Shown here piece after piece: positions 53,156 to 62,416 of a DNA stretch of 63,030 nt. Within the stretch, counting starts at the first letter, position 1. Every line of letters starts with the position of its first letter. The notes beneath the pieces are model-generated. The model was not told where the DNA came from and ran no database searches. It saw nothing but the letters and a program-made list of their open reading frames with translations. The DNA comes from Bacteroidota bacterium (GTDB lineage Bacteria; Bacteroidota; Bacteroidia; B-17B0; Aurantibacillaceae). The position numbers and the translations under genes were made by a program. Location of the stretch: NCBI GenBank assembly GCA_021323535.1, contig JAJONO010000019.1, positions 1-63,030 of the forward strand. The letters are read 5' to 3'.

Positions 53156-54349
53156 ATGAAAAAGATAATAAAAACCTCCATCGTTCTGGGATTGTTTTTT
53201 GGAGACGAAGGCAAGGGACTAACCACCTCTTACCTTGCCCCAGACCATAAATCGTTAGTCATTAGATTTAATGGTGGTCACCAGGCTGGTCACACCGTTG
53301 TAAAAAATAATGTACGACATATATTCTCAAATTTTGGTTCAGGAACCATGAACGGAGCCCACACATACTGGAGTGAATTCTGTACTTTTTATCCAATAGG
53401 ATTTTGCAAAGAGCGACAAGTATTGGTGGAAAAAGGTTTCTTAAATCCGGTTTTCTTCATTCATCCATTGTCACCCATTACTACGCCCTTCGATGTTGCT
53501 TTCAACCGACAGGCTGAAATGAATAATAATCACGGAAGCGTTGGTGTGGGTTTTGGTACAACGGTGCAGCGTCACACTGAAACACCTTACAAATTATACG
53601 CACAGGATTTAAAACATCCCGACATTTTTGAATTCAAATTACAGCAGATAGAATACTATTATAAACAACGTGGGTTGACAGTTGGTCCAACAAAAGATTT
53701 TTTTGATTCGTACATGGAAGCCGTCAGGGAAATTCAGGAATCAGATTACATACAAATTGCTCCGATTAATAAGATCGTCCACGCCTATAATAATTTTGTG
53801 TTTGAAGGGGCACAGGGAATAATGCTGGACCAGGATTTTGGATTCTTCCCGCATGTTACCAGAAGTAATACTACCTGCAAAAACGCTTTGGAAATTATGA
53901 GTCAATGTAATCTTGCTGATCCTGAAATCTATTACATCATGCGTTCTTATCTTACACGTCATGGAAACGGGTACATGCCAGGCGAAACTGAAATCACTTT
54001 AAAAAACGCCGAAATGGAAACCAACGTGCAGCACGACTGGCAGGGGAAATTCCGTAAGGGGTATCACTCTTATCGTCTGTTGTCTTATGCTTTGGATTGC
54101 GACGAGCTACAACACAAACAATTAAATCCTGCAAGAAATTTCGTGGTATCCTGTCTCGATCAAACCGATGGTAAAATCCTGGTAGATGATAAAGCAGTGG
54201 AATTAAAAGAGTTCCTCAATCATAACCTGTTCTCAAAGGCCAATCTCATTCTCACATCGGAAGGCGGGGTAACATTAAAAGAATATAAGTCCAACGCGAA
54301 AACCGCGGCGGCAGAACTGGAAGATATAGCGCAGTACTTCGTATTTTAA
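53156..54349 (+). CDS. Divergent adenylosuccinate synthetase homologue
   Basis: Start taken at ATG 53156 (397 aa). The GTP-binding opening VLGLFFGDEGKGL and the IMP-site motif GGHQAGHT match PurA (FGDEGKG, GGNNAGHT). FEGAQGIMLDQDFG and VTRSNTTC also fit. The PurA loops GTTGRGIGP and TTTGRPRR are replaced (GSVGVGFGTT; nothing obvious), and the chain is shorter than the usual ~430. It could couple another nucleotide to an amino acid. Housekeeping purA is expected elsewhere. Fifth gene of the operon, after VWA. Confidence 0.8.
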   Translation: MKKIIKTSIVLGLFFGDEGKGLTTSYLAPDHKSLVIRFNGGHQAGHTVVKNNVRHIFSNFGSGTMNGAHTYWSEFCTFYPIGFCKERQVLVEKGFLNPVFFIHPLSPITTPFDVAFNRQAEMNNNHGSVGVGFGTTVQRHTETPYKLYAQDLKHPDIFEFKLQQIEYYYKQRGLTVGPTKDFFDSYMEAVREIQESDYIQIAPINKIVHAYNNFVFEGAQGIMLDQDFGFFPHVTRSNTTCKNALEIMSQCNLADPEIYYIMRSYLTRHGNGYMPGETEITLKNAEMETNVQHDWQGKFRKGYHSYRLLSYALDCDELQHKQLNPARNFVVSCLDQTDGKILVDDKAVELKEFLNHNLFSKANLILTSEGGVTLKEYKSNAKTAAAELEDIAQYFVF

Positions 54350-54386
54350 AACAGAAATACTAAATTAGTGATCATAAAAAGTAAAC

Positions 54387-56678
54387 ATGTCAAAGGCCAT
54401 ACTTATCACCCAATGTCTGCAGAACGATTTCGTGAAACCCATCGAACTTCATGATCCTTTACCAAACTCCCTTCACATCGGTTACCAGGAATCCAAACGT
54501 TTAATGGGTGAATTTCCGAGAGAAGGCATGTTGATGAATTTGATGGAATGGGCCTATAAACAAAGTATCAACGATCTCGAGATAATCAACATCCGCGATT
54601 GGCATAATATGGAAGATCCCCTTCAGGCCGCGCATCTTAAACAATTTGGCGCGCATTGCCTGCAAAACACTCCGGGAGCAGAATTCGTTTTTGAAAATGT
54701 ACGTGATAAAAGCAGAGATACCATCATTAACGCTTCGGGACTCAATGATTTTGTGGACACACCTCTTGAAAGTATTTTAAATAAATATAAAGGCAAGGAA
54801 GTGAAGGTGGGAATTATTGGCGTATGGACAGAGGCAAAAGTTTCTTACCTCGCTTATGACCTCGCATCGCGTTATCCGGGTTTTGACATCGCGGTTTGCA
54901 ATGCGTTAACAGCGAGTTCTTCTACGCACATGCACTTTGTTTCGCTTGAACAGCTTAAAAAAATACTGGGAGTGGATCTGTTTTCTTCGGTAACTGAATT
55001 CGCCACCTTTTTAAGCGGAGATACCGAGGCGATTGGAAAAGTACGCGTGCAAAAAGAAACAGGATTAAAAATTACATTCGATAGCGACTATAATTTAGCG
55101 GATGAAGACCGCGGCATTATCAATTATCTTTTCCGCAATTCAAGATCTGCAGAATTTAAAGTGCTCGATGGAGGCTTTTCAGGGAACGTTGTATTGAAAG
55201 CGAAAACAACAGATGTACACGGACATGAAGAAGTGGCCACTGTGATAAAGATCGGAGCACGAAATCCTATTTCCGGAGAAAGAGACTCGTTCGAGAGGAT
55301 CCGTGACATTTTAGGAAACAACGCGCCAAACATTGTAGATTATACCGAAACCGAAAATCGCGCGGGCATCAAATACCGTTACGCTTCCATGTTCGATGAA
55401 AAGGTAACTACACTTCAGAATTTTTATGGCAAGACCGACGATCTCAATAAAGTATTTTATTTCCTCGACATTGTCTTCAAAAAACAACTCGGTCGTTTTT
55501 ACAAAGCGGCCACCTCCGAAAAACTCGATCTCCTAAAGTATTATGATTTCTCTGGTAAATACGCTAATTCCGTACTTAAAAAAACAGAAACGCTTGCTGG
55601 AAAAATTGATGTTACAGCTGATACTATTTCTGTTGAAGGACAAACCTGTTATAACTTATATAAATTCTATTCGGAAGATTTAAAAAATCTCGAATCAAAA
55701 GTGGTGCATTCGCATTACATGTCTTACGTACACGGCGATCTTAATGGCGCAAATATTATTATCGACGCGCAGGATAACGTGTGGCTCATTGATTTCTTTC
55801 ATACTCATCGTGGACATGTTTTAAAAGATCTTATCAAATTTGAAAATGATCTGACTTACATCTTCATGAAAATTGATTCGAAAGAAGAATTTACAGAAGC
55901 TTGTCGTTTTGTAGACACTATTCTTGGTGTAGATGACCTGTGGAACGAACTCCCGTCAGTGGAGTTTAAATTCCCGCAGATGAACAAGGCTTACAAAACG
56001 GTTAAACACTTAAGAGGATATTACAAGGATCTGATTCATACCGATAGAGCCGCGCACCAGTTGCACGTTGCCTTGCTTCGTTATTCTGTTCACACCATAT
56101 CGTTTGACGAATGTAATACCTGGCAGAGAAAACTGGCCCTCTACTCTTCCGGAAAATTAGCGGAGAAGATCAAACAATTTATTGTGACTTCATCGGCATT
56201 AAGAATTGATTATTTAAAAGATGTGCCTAAAATCGGAATGACCATTTTACCGGGACGAAAAGACAGAAAACGCGACCTGGATGAGGACATTGAAGCCATC
56301 AAAAAAGAAAATATTAAAGTGGTTGTTTGTCTTATTTCTCCCGATGAATTTGTGAGTTACGGTGTTACCGACCTTTTTGATAAATATAAAAAAGCTGGCT
56401 TGCATGTAAAACATGTGAGTATTGTCGACCAGGGAACCCCAACCTTTGAAGAAATGAAAAGTTTAACGTCCGATATTCATTCCGCAGTAACACACAACGA
56501 CAAAGTTCTCATTCATTGTGTGGGAGGATTGGGAAGAACCGGACTTCTTGCAGCCTGTTATCTCAAAGATTATTACAAGGTCTCCGGTAAAGATGCGATT
56601 TTAAAAGTCCGCGAATCACGATCTGTAAGAGCAATTGAATCCGATGCGCAGGAGAAGTTTGTGGAAGAGTATAAATAA
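54387..56678 (+). CDS. Triple fusion: inactive isochorismatase-like + APH-type kinase + dual-specificity phosphatase
   Basis: 763 aa. Residues 1-200: cysteine-hydrolase fold whose triad is lost (LITQCLQNDF with C10 at the Asp site; GVWTEAKV with K151 at the Cys site). Residues about 215-600: phosphotransferase fold with the intact Brenner box HGDLNGAN (H449-N456) and IDFF (D469). Residues about 615-763: dual-specificity phosphatase with HCVGGLGRTG (C711, R717). It probably joins a kinase and a phosphatase acting on the same small molecule or protein. Last gene of the operon, 37 bp after the PurA-like gene. Confidence 0.85.
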   Translation: MSKAILITQCLQNDFVKPIELHDPLPNSLHIGYQESKRLMGEFPREGMLMNLMEWAYKQSINDLEIINIRDWHNMEDPLQAAHLKQFGAHCLQNTPGAEFVFENVRDKSRDTIINASGLNDFVDTPLESILNKYKGKEVKVGIIGVWTEAKVSYLAYDLASRYPGFDIAVCNALTASSSTHMHFVSLEQLKKILGVDLFSSVTEFATFLSGDTEAIGKVRVQKETGLKITFDSDYNLADEDRGIINYLFRNSRSAEFKVLDGGFSGNVVLKAKTTDVHGHEEVATVIKIGARNPISGERDSFERIRDILGNNAPNIVDYTETENRAGIKYRYASMFDEKVTTLQNFYGKTDDLNKVFYFLDIVFKKQLGRFYKAATSEKLDLLKYYDFSGKYANSVLKKTETLAGKIDVTADTISVEGQTCYNLYKFYSEDLKNLESKVVHSHYMSYVHGDLNGANIIIDAQDNVWLIDFFHTHRGHVLKDLIKFENDLTYIFMKIDSKEEFTEACRFVDTILGVDDLWNELPSVEFKFPQMNKAYKTVKHLRGYYKDLIHTDRAAHQLHVALLRYSVHTISFDECNTWQRKLALYSSGKLAEKIKQFIVTSSALRIDYLKDVPKIGMTILPGRKDRKRDLDEDIEAIKKENIKVVVCLISPDEFVSYGVTDLFDKYKKAGLHVKHVSIVDQGTPTFEEMKSLTSDIHSAVTHNDKVLIHCVGGLGRTGLLAACYLKDYYKVSGKDAILKVRESRSVRAIESDAQEKFVEEYK

Positions 56679-56716
56679 TAATTCGCACTCCAGATTTATT
56701 GCTTTAAACTGTCACG

Positions 56717-56778
56717 CTGAGTACAGTCGAAGCGCTACGATTTACATCCTCCTCTCCTTCGACTAGCTCGACCTGGCG
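56717..56778. repeat. CTGAGCG-AGTCGAAG type repeat, copy 2
   Basis: Two diverged arms facing each other (CACGCTGAGTACAGTCGAAG and TCCTTCGACTAGCTCGACCT) in the convergent gap between the fusion gene and the VWA lipoprotein gene. Confidence 0.6.
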
Positions 56779-56788
56779 CCACCCTTCG

Positions 56789-58354
56789 TTAAGGAATAGC
56801 TTTCAAATCTTTCGCCGCTTTCATTAATCTTATTAATTCTTCAATATAGCCTTCCTCGTCATTGCGTTTCGCTTCAGTGGCCATCGCGATTGCATTATCG
56901 AACGAAGCCTTGCTTTTAAATTCACTGTCTCGCATCAGTAATCCAAATTCGGAAACAGCGCAGGCCAGTTTAAAATTATCCGATAGTTTATCCGCAGATT
57001 TTATAGAAGTATAAACCGGGTGTTGTATCAGTTTAGAAGTAGTATCATTCTTTCCCGGATCTTTGTAACGGAATTTTATATTCGCTAATTCATTATTGCT
57101 CGCCGCTACATTCATTGTCTTCTGATATTTTAAAGGATCCGTTTTTACATTCGACTCTTCGCTTCCTGTCGTAACAATCTCATACAAAGCTGTAACACAA
57201 TGCCCCGAACCTAATTCTCCCGCGTCTTTTTTATCGTTATTAAAATCATCATCGTTTAAACGACGGTTTTCATAGCCGACCAATCTGTATTCTTTTACAT
57301 AAGCGGGATTAAATTCCACCTGTAGTTTTACATCTTTAGCAATGGTATTAATGGTTCCTCCGAATTGTTTTACTAGGACCTTCCTGGCCTCAAGAAAATT
57401 ATCAATGTAATTGTAGTTTCCGTTTCCTTTATCGGCTAGTAATTCCATTTTATTGTCTTTGATATTTCCTTCACCAAATCCAAGTACAGAAAGATAAACT
57501 CCATTGTTACGTTTCTCTTCGATTAGTTTTTCCAATTCACTTTCACTCGAAACACCAACATTAAAATCGCCATCGGTAGCAAGTATCACTCTGTTATTTC
57601 CTTTTTTAATAAAATGTTCTTCAGCGATTTTATAAGCGAGGTTAATTCCTTCTCCACCAGCTGTTGATCCTCCTGCTTCCAGTTTTTCCAGTGCGTCAAG
57701 GATCTCGGTTTTATCATCGCCGTGGGCTTCATCAAGTACAAGTCCCACCGCTCCTGCATAAGCAACGATAGACACTTTATCGTCATCTCTTAATTCAGGA
57801 ACCAGTAACCGAAATGCTCTTTTTAATAAAGGAAGTTTATCCGCATCATTCATTGATCCGCTTACATCAATAAGAAAAACAAGGTTGTTAGGTGCAGCTT
57901 TGTTCACGTCTATCTCTTCGGCCTTAAGGCCAATTTGCAATAAGCGATGATTTTTATTCCAGGGACAATCGGAATATTCTGTTGTTACACTAAATGGTTT
58001 TCCTTTTTCAGGAACAGGATAATTATAATTAAAATAGTTGATCCACTCTTCTACACGAACAGCATCTGTTGTAGGCAGCACGCCTTCCATGATCATGCGG
58101 CGCATATTACTGTAAGAAGCTGCATCCACATCAATAGAAAAAGTAGAGTATGGGTTGTTAACGGCAGACTGAAAACCTATTTCTTTAACTGTTGCATATT
58201 CTTCGGTTGATTCTAACGGCGCCGCCATACAATGAGATATACTTATCGCATCCTGAAGCTCTTCATGGCCTTTAATTTTTTCCTGGCTTGGTCCGCAACT
58301 TGCAGCCAATAGTATCACAAGGCCCAGCAGGACCCGGTTTTGGGTTGTTTTCAT
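56789..58354 (-). CDS. VWA domain lipoprotein (YfbK-like)
   Basis: 521 aa. Signal peptide with lipobox LAASC (Cys20). The N-terminal region INNPYSTFSIDVDAASYSNMRRMI...VRVEEWINYFNYNYP is family-specific, followed by a VWA domain (about 155-330) with DVSGSM in FLIDVSGSMND and TDGDFNVG. The C-terminal region (about 380-515) corresponds to the DUF3520 part. Homologous to YfbK/Ca-activated channel-like proteins. Anchored at the inner or outer membrane, function unknown. Monocistronic. Confidence 0.9.
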   Translation of the reverse strand: MKTTQNRVLLGLVILLAASCGPSQEKIKGHEELQDAISISHCMAAPLESTEEYATVKEIGFQSAVNNPYSTFSIDVDAASYSNMRRMIMEGVLPTTDAVRVEEWINYFNYNYPVPEKGKPFSVTTEYSDCPWNKNHRLLQIGLKAEEIDVNKAAPNNLVFLIDVSGSMNDADKLPLLKRAFRLLVPELRDDDKVSIVAYAGAVGLVLDEAHGDDKTEILDALEKLEAGGSTAGGEGINLAYKIAEEHFIKKGNNRVILATDGDFNVGVSSESELEKLIEEKRNNGVYLSVLGFGEGNIKDNKMELLADKGNGNYNYIDNFLEARKVLVKQFGGTINTIAKDVKLQVEFNPAYVKEYRLVGYENRRLNDDDFNNDKKDAGELGSGHCVTALYEIVTTGSEESNVKTDPLKYQKTMNVAASNNELANIKFRYKDPGKNDTTSKLIQHPVYTSIKSADKLSDNFKLACAVSEFGLLMRDSEFKSKASFDNAIAMATEAKRNDEEGYIEELIRLMKAAKDLKAIP

Positions 58355-58665
58355 AAAATTGAGGATTAGTTGTTTTTATATTGATATTCATTTTTGAAAA
58401 AGGTAACCCACGACAAACAATCATCACAATGATGCAGGAAAAAATGTACATGACTGTTATGCGAAGGCGATTCATTTCTTCTGCCAAAACGTTTATGGCA
58501 AGGGCCTTGTTGTATAGGAGCCTTTGTCTTTTATAAGTGGATTAGCCCGGAGCATAAGTGGCTCATTTTAACAAGTCGCCGTTAAAGAATAACAATAATT
58601 GTTAAAGCCCATTTACATCCTGTATCTTTTAAACTAAGTTTATATTATAATCTAAATGTCTTTTT
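58355..58665. other. Noncoding gap, no feature seen
   Basis: The 311 bp between the divergent VWA lipoprotein and DUF2306 genes must hold both promoters. I see no clear TAnnTTTG box or strong repeat. Confidence 0.6.
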
Positions 58666-59298
58666 ATGCTCCTGCGAATTGTATCTAAAATACCATTTGT
58701 AGTTATGACAGGGTTTTCATTCCTCCTGTTCGGCATCACTATTATTTACTGGAACTTTAAACCCGACGTTAATTTTCTGTTAACCAAACAGGACGTTGTT
58801 TTTAATCCTGTATGGAGAAGCGCTTTCTACATTCACATCTTCGGTGGAATGTTAGCTATTGCATTAGGGCCGTTACAATTCATTAAATTTCTCAGAAGAA
58901 AATATCTTGAAGCACATCGTCTTATTGGTAAAACTTATGTGATCGCTATTTTATTTCTCGCCGCACCCACGGGATTATATATGGCCTTTTATGCCAATGG
59001 AGGCTTTTATGCTTCGCTCGGGTTTTTCCTCATGAGCATTCTCTGGTTTTATACAACCTTCATGGCAGTGAAAACTATCCGCCAGAAAAAGATCGATGAG
59101 CATATTAACTGGATGGTGAGAAGCTACGCGCTCACATTCGCGGCTGTTACGTTGAGAATTCTCGTGCCACTATTTTCATTCACAACTGAAATGGAATCTC
59201 ATACCATTGAAATAAGCACGGCCTGGATGAGTTGGCTCGTAAACTTAGTCGCTGCGGAAATTCTGATCAGATCAAAACTTAAAAGTCTTCAATTATAA
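58666..59298 (+). CDS. DUF2306 membrane protein
   Basis: 210 aa with five or six membrane segments (VVMTGFSFLLFGITIIYW, AFYIHIFGGMLAIALGPLQFIKFLR, LIGKTYVIAILFLAAPTGLYMAFYA, LGFFLMSILWFYTTFMAV, YALTFAAVTLRILVPL). Conserved features HIFGGMLA and HxLIGK-like HRLIGKTYV match DUF2306, a heme-bearing-like or transport-type membrane family of unknown function. Followed by a secreted protein gene 18 bp later. Confidence 0.85.
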   Translation: MLLRIVSKIPFVVMTGFSFLLFGITIIYWNFKPDVNFLLTKQDVVFNPVWRSAFYIHIFGGMLAIALGPLQFIKFLRRKYLEAHRLIGKTYVIAILFLAAPTGLYMAFYANGGFYASLGFFLMSILWFYTTFMAVKTIRQKKIDEHINWMVRSYALTFAAVTLRILVPLFSFTTEMESHTIEISTAWMSWLVNLVAAEILIRSKLKSLQL

Positions 59299-59316
59299 AT
59301 TTTAAAATCAACCAAA

Positions 59317-59817
59317 ATGAAAACAAACATCGTAAAAGTTACACTGGTGCTGTTGGTATTCACAGTCGCCATTTCTCTTAGCTCGTTTACAGGTTCAAAA
59401 AAAATGCACGTCACTACAAAACCAGTTACAGTTATAAAATATGAATCGGAGTACGCCGCGGTACGTGCTTTTGTAGAAGATAATATCACAACTCCAATCC
59501 GCGAACAAGGAACTGCAAACGGAGTAAAGATCAAATCTTTCAGCCGTTGTCCGAGCGGTTACCGTTCTAATATTGCAGGTTCTTCCGATTCGGTAAAGAC
59601 CAGTAAGTTTGCTTATGGCAAGATCAATCTTTACAAAGGTTGTTCTCCTGTTCATGTTTGCGATTTCAGAGTTTGCGTTGATAAAGCGATTGCCGAAGTA
59701 AAAAACAAAGGGGATAAAGAATATATGACCGTAAGAGAATGGCTTGAGGAGAATAACAGTGGCAAACAGGAAGATGTGAAGACAGTAAAAGAGTCTCCGA
59801 AAGAGATTAAGGGTTAA
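59317..59817 (+). CDS. Secreted hypothetical protein
   Basis: 166 aa, signal peptide at residues 1-28 (LVLLVFTVAISLSSFTG). The mature part has paired Cys (SRCPSG, YKGCSPVHVCDFRVCVD), and an Asp/Glu/Lys-rich end. Not recognised. The Cys pattern suggests a disulfide-stabilised exported domain. Likely co-transcribed with DUF2306. Confidence 0.6.
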   Translation: MKTNIVKVTLVLLVFTVAISLSSFTGSKKMHVTTKPVTVIKYESEYAAVRAFVEDNITTPIREQGTANGVKIKSFSRCPSGYRSNIAGSSDSVKTSKFAYGKINLYKGCSPVHVCDFRVCVDKAIAEVKNKGDKEYMTVREWLEENNSGKQEDVKTVKESPKEIKG

Positions 59818-59988
59818 TTGTTTCTGGTTCCTTTGTTTTTTGTTAATTGGCTGAATTCAAGTGATTTATATTCGTTCTTAAAATATAAAACTTCGATTAA
59901 GCTGCAATTTGTTAAAACTTTCATGTCAAGGTAGGGTTTTGGTTTCTAAGAACGTTTTAGCTTAGTTAAACCCTATAAATAAAAACCT

Positions 59989-61278
59989 ATGAAAGTAAAA
60001 CTACTCTTTGCCGCATTCGGTCTTGCGGCAGCATTCTCAAATGCCCAGCCCAACATTAGTTCGTGGCATCTAAACACAACAGGAGCGAAAGGTAAGTACT
60101 GGACCACTCCAGGACCTAATCTCGTTACTATGACCGATTCGTCGGGTATTACCAAATTGTGTTACACATCTACGCACGTGTATGTAAGAACAAGGTCACT
60201 CGCCTTTAATTACACTATGGGGCCATCGCTCAATCCAAATCTTCCTGCGTCTCAGAATTACACATTTAAACTTCCTAAAACTCCAACCCAGCAAACCGGA
60301 ACCAAAACGAATGTACCTACCGGCGGTGTTGTGGGCCTCTCCATTAATGGGGTTATTTTATTCGGTAACAGAAGCGCCGATTCTTATAAATCTTCTACCA
60401 ACACCAACACAGGTTCAGGAGATAATCAATGGCATTGCGATGCATGGTACAATGAAAAAACTACCATGGATACTTCCGGAAACGGACATTCAGATCAGGC
60501 GGGTAGATATCACTATCACGCTAATCCATCTACACTGTATTCAGATCCTTCAACAGCACACTCACCAATTATTGGTTTTGCGTTGGATGGATATCCGGTA
60601 TATGGTCCTTTTGGTTATACAACACCAACCAATAGCGCGAGTGTTATTAAACGTATTGAGAGCAGCTACCAGTTACGTTCCATTACAACAAGAACAGCTC
60701 TTCCTGGCGGAGCAACATCAAGTCCTGCAGGACCAGTTGTGAGCGCCACTTTTCCTCTTGGTATGTACGTTGAAGATTATGAATACCTGGTTGGATCAGG
60801 AGATCTTGATGATTTGAACGGACGTTATTGTGTAACGCCTGAGTATCCATCTGGAACTTACGCTTACTTCATGACTACTGATAATACAGGTTCTCCTGCG
60901 TATCCATACATTTTTGCTTCGCAATACTATGGTGTTATTTCGGCAAGTGATATGGGACCAAATCTTGGAAACGCGGGAATGCCAACTTCAGGATTAACCT
61001 GCGTAACAACTGTGACGGGAATTGAAAACAAGCTTCTTGATAACAACGACGTCATCATCTTCCCAAATCCTGCAACTGATTTCCTGAATATCGCTCTGAA
61101 GAACGATGTTTATAAAAAGTTCACTGTTACAGATGTATTAGGAAAAGTAGTTGTTTCAGATAACTTAGACATGAATGGAAAAACTGTTTCTTTGGAAGGA
61201 CTTCACAAAGGAATTTATCTTATCATGTTAACGGACGCTAACAGCAATACGAAGGCGGTTCGGTTTGTGAAGGAATAA
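59989..61278 (+). CDS. YHYH domain protein with T9SS tail
   Basis: 429 aa. Signal peptide MKVKLLFAAFGLAAAFSNAQ. YHYH domain about 105-300 with the motif GRYHYHANPS, WHCDAWY, IIGFALDGYPVYGPFGY and DDLNGRYCVTPEYPSGTYAYF. C-terminal T9SS type A domain (IFPNPATDFLNIAL...GIYLIMLTDANSNTKAVRFVKE). YHYH proteins are secreted, possibly metal-binding, with unknown function. The terminator at 61303-61355 is shared with the convergent nucleotidyltransferase gene. Confidence 0.92.
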   Translation: MKVKLLFAAFGLAAAFSNAQPNISSWHLNTTGAKGKYWTTPGPNLVTMTDSSGITKLCYTSTHVYVRTRSLAFNYTMGPSLNPNLPASQNYTFKLPKTPTQQTGTKTNVPTGGVVGLSINGVILFGNRSADSYKSSTNTNTGSGDNQWHCDAWYNEKTTMDTSGNGHSDQAGRYHYHANPSTLYSDPSTAHSPIIGFALDGYPVYGPFGYTTPTNSASVIKRIESSYQLRSITTRTALPGGATSSPAGPVVSATFPLGMYVEDYEYLVGSGDLDDLNGRYCVTPEYPSGTYAYFMTTDNTGSPAYPYIFASQYYGVISASDMGPNLGNAGMPTSGLTCVTTVTGIENKLLDNNDVIIFPNPATDFLNIALKNDVYKKFTVTDVLGKVVVSDNLDMNGKTVSLEGLHKGIYLIMLTDANSNTKAVRFVKE

Positions 61279-61302
61279 CTTTTATCTACCATCTGATAAT
61301 AT

Positions 61303-61355
61303 AAAATAAGCTGGTGTCACTCTGAGCGCAGTCGAAGAGCGACCCGGCTTATTTT
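61303..61355. terminator. Bidirectional terminator containing a CTGAGCG-AGTCGAAG repeat (copy 3)
   Basis: Stem AAAATAAGC / GCTTATTTT, with the repeat CTCTGAGCGCAGTCGAAGAG (61320-61339) in its loop. Both strands have T-tracts. It closes the YHYH gene and the convergent nucleotidyltransferase gene. Confidence 0.78.
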
Positions 61356-62416
61356 ATTTCATATATTTTCTCCCTCATCTCCACCAACAAATCATTCGCC
61401 TTATTTACATCAGGGCTTTCAGGCAAATCACTTTTTTCATAAAGCTCGTTTATTTTCTCTACTTTTTCATTGGCGAGTTTTACAAGGTCATCGTAATTAA
61501 AAGTTCCCGAACGGATGTTCAGTAAAAACTCACGGTCGTTACGACGTACATTAATTTTACCTTCTTTCGCAATTTCTTCGGCCATGTTCAGCAAACGAAA
61601 CGTATGCATCATGTTCTTCGCGTCGTAATTCTTTCCATGTTCGATGGTATTTTCATAACGCGCGTCGTTGCGTTTATCTACCCAATCCCAGTATTGTTTG
61701 TAATCCTTGCAATATTTTGAATAGCCATCTTTGTTGAACGACATGATCGCCAAAGGTTCTAATCCTTTTGGAATTGAACTCAGGGAAACATCGTGCGCAT
61801 CGGGACCAGAACTTACCCCACGTAAATAACCTTCCGTTAACTGACTGTTATGAAAAACAGAAAATGCTTCCCGCATGTGAGGAACATTTACAAGGCCACA
61901 ATCTTCCTGGCGGAAATTATTGTTCTTCAACCACGACTTCAATGAAACGGAACCTTGTCCTTTGATGACATAACAAAAATCAAGAACTGTTTTTCGTTCT
62001 TCGTCAATAGGATTTACAATTTTCTTGTTCAGTCCTTTCGCTTTTTTGATCTGAGATTGCGCATAACCTGCGAATGTCTGATTACACAACTTCGATAAAA
62101 ACAATTCCGGTTTTACAAGATCCATGATTGGATGTTTGTACAAAATACAATCAGCAGGTGTGTTCAATAATTCGAGAATGTTCGGATTATTCACTGTGAG
62201 TAGATCAATAAAACGTTTGAGTTCGTAGTAAACGATGTCGTTGGTTTCGTTGTTCAGTTGTTCTGTATACTGCAATCCATAAAAATCATGTTTAGGAAGA
62301 ATGAACACGCCCTTCATATCCGTATCTGATTTAGGTGTGTTCAAACCATAAGCATGACTTCCGCTGATACAATCAAGCAAAAGAAGCTGTTTGTTTTTTA
62401 TGTCATCAATTGTCAT
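61349..62416 (-). CDS. Nucleotidyltransferase (YcgL-like, COG3541 type)
   Basis: 355 aa. N-terminal polymerase-beta-type NTase motif GSHAYGLNTPKSDTDMKGV (G19, S20, D31, D33). The middle has the family phrases YYELKRFIDLLTVNNPNILELLNTP and LCNQTFAGYAQSQIKKA. No characterised substrate. Its ATG overlaps the stop of the upstream paralogue (TAATG), so the two form a coupled pair, the second probably acting after the first or with it. Confidence 0.88.
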   Translation of the reverse strand: MTIDDIKNKQLLLLDCISGSHAYGLNTPKSDTDMKGVFILPKHDFYGLQYTEQLNNETNDIVYYELKRFIDLLTVNNPNILELLNTPADCILYKHPIMDLVKPELFLSKLCNQTFAGYAQSQIKKAKGLNKKIVNPIDEERKTVLDFCYVIKGQGSVSLKSWLKNNNFRQEDCGLVNVPHMREAFSVFHNSQLTEGYLRGVSSGPDAHDVSLSSIPKGLEPLAIMSFNKDGYSKYCKDYKQYWDWVDKRNDARYENTIEHGKNYDAKNMMHTFRLLNMAEEIAKEGKINVRRNDREFLLNIRSGTFNYDDLVKLANEKVEKINELYEKSDLPESPDVNKANDLLVEMREKIYEIK

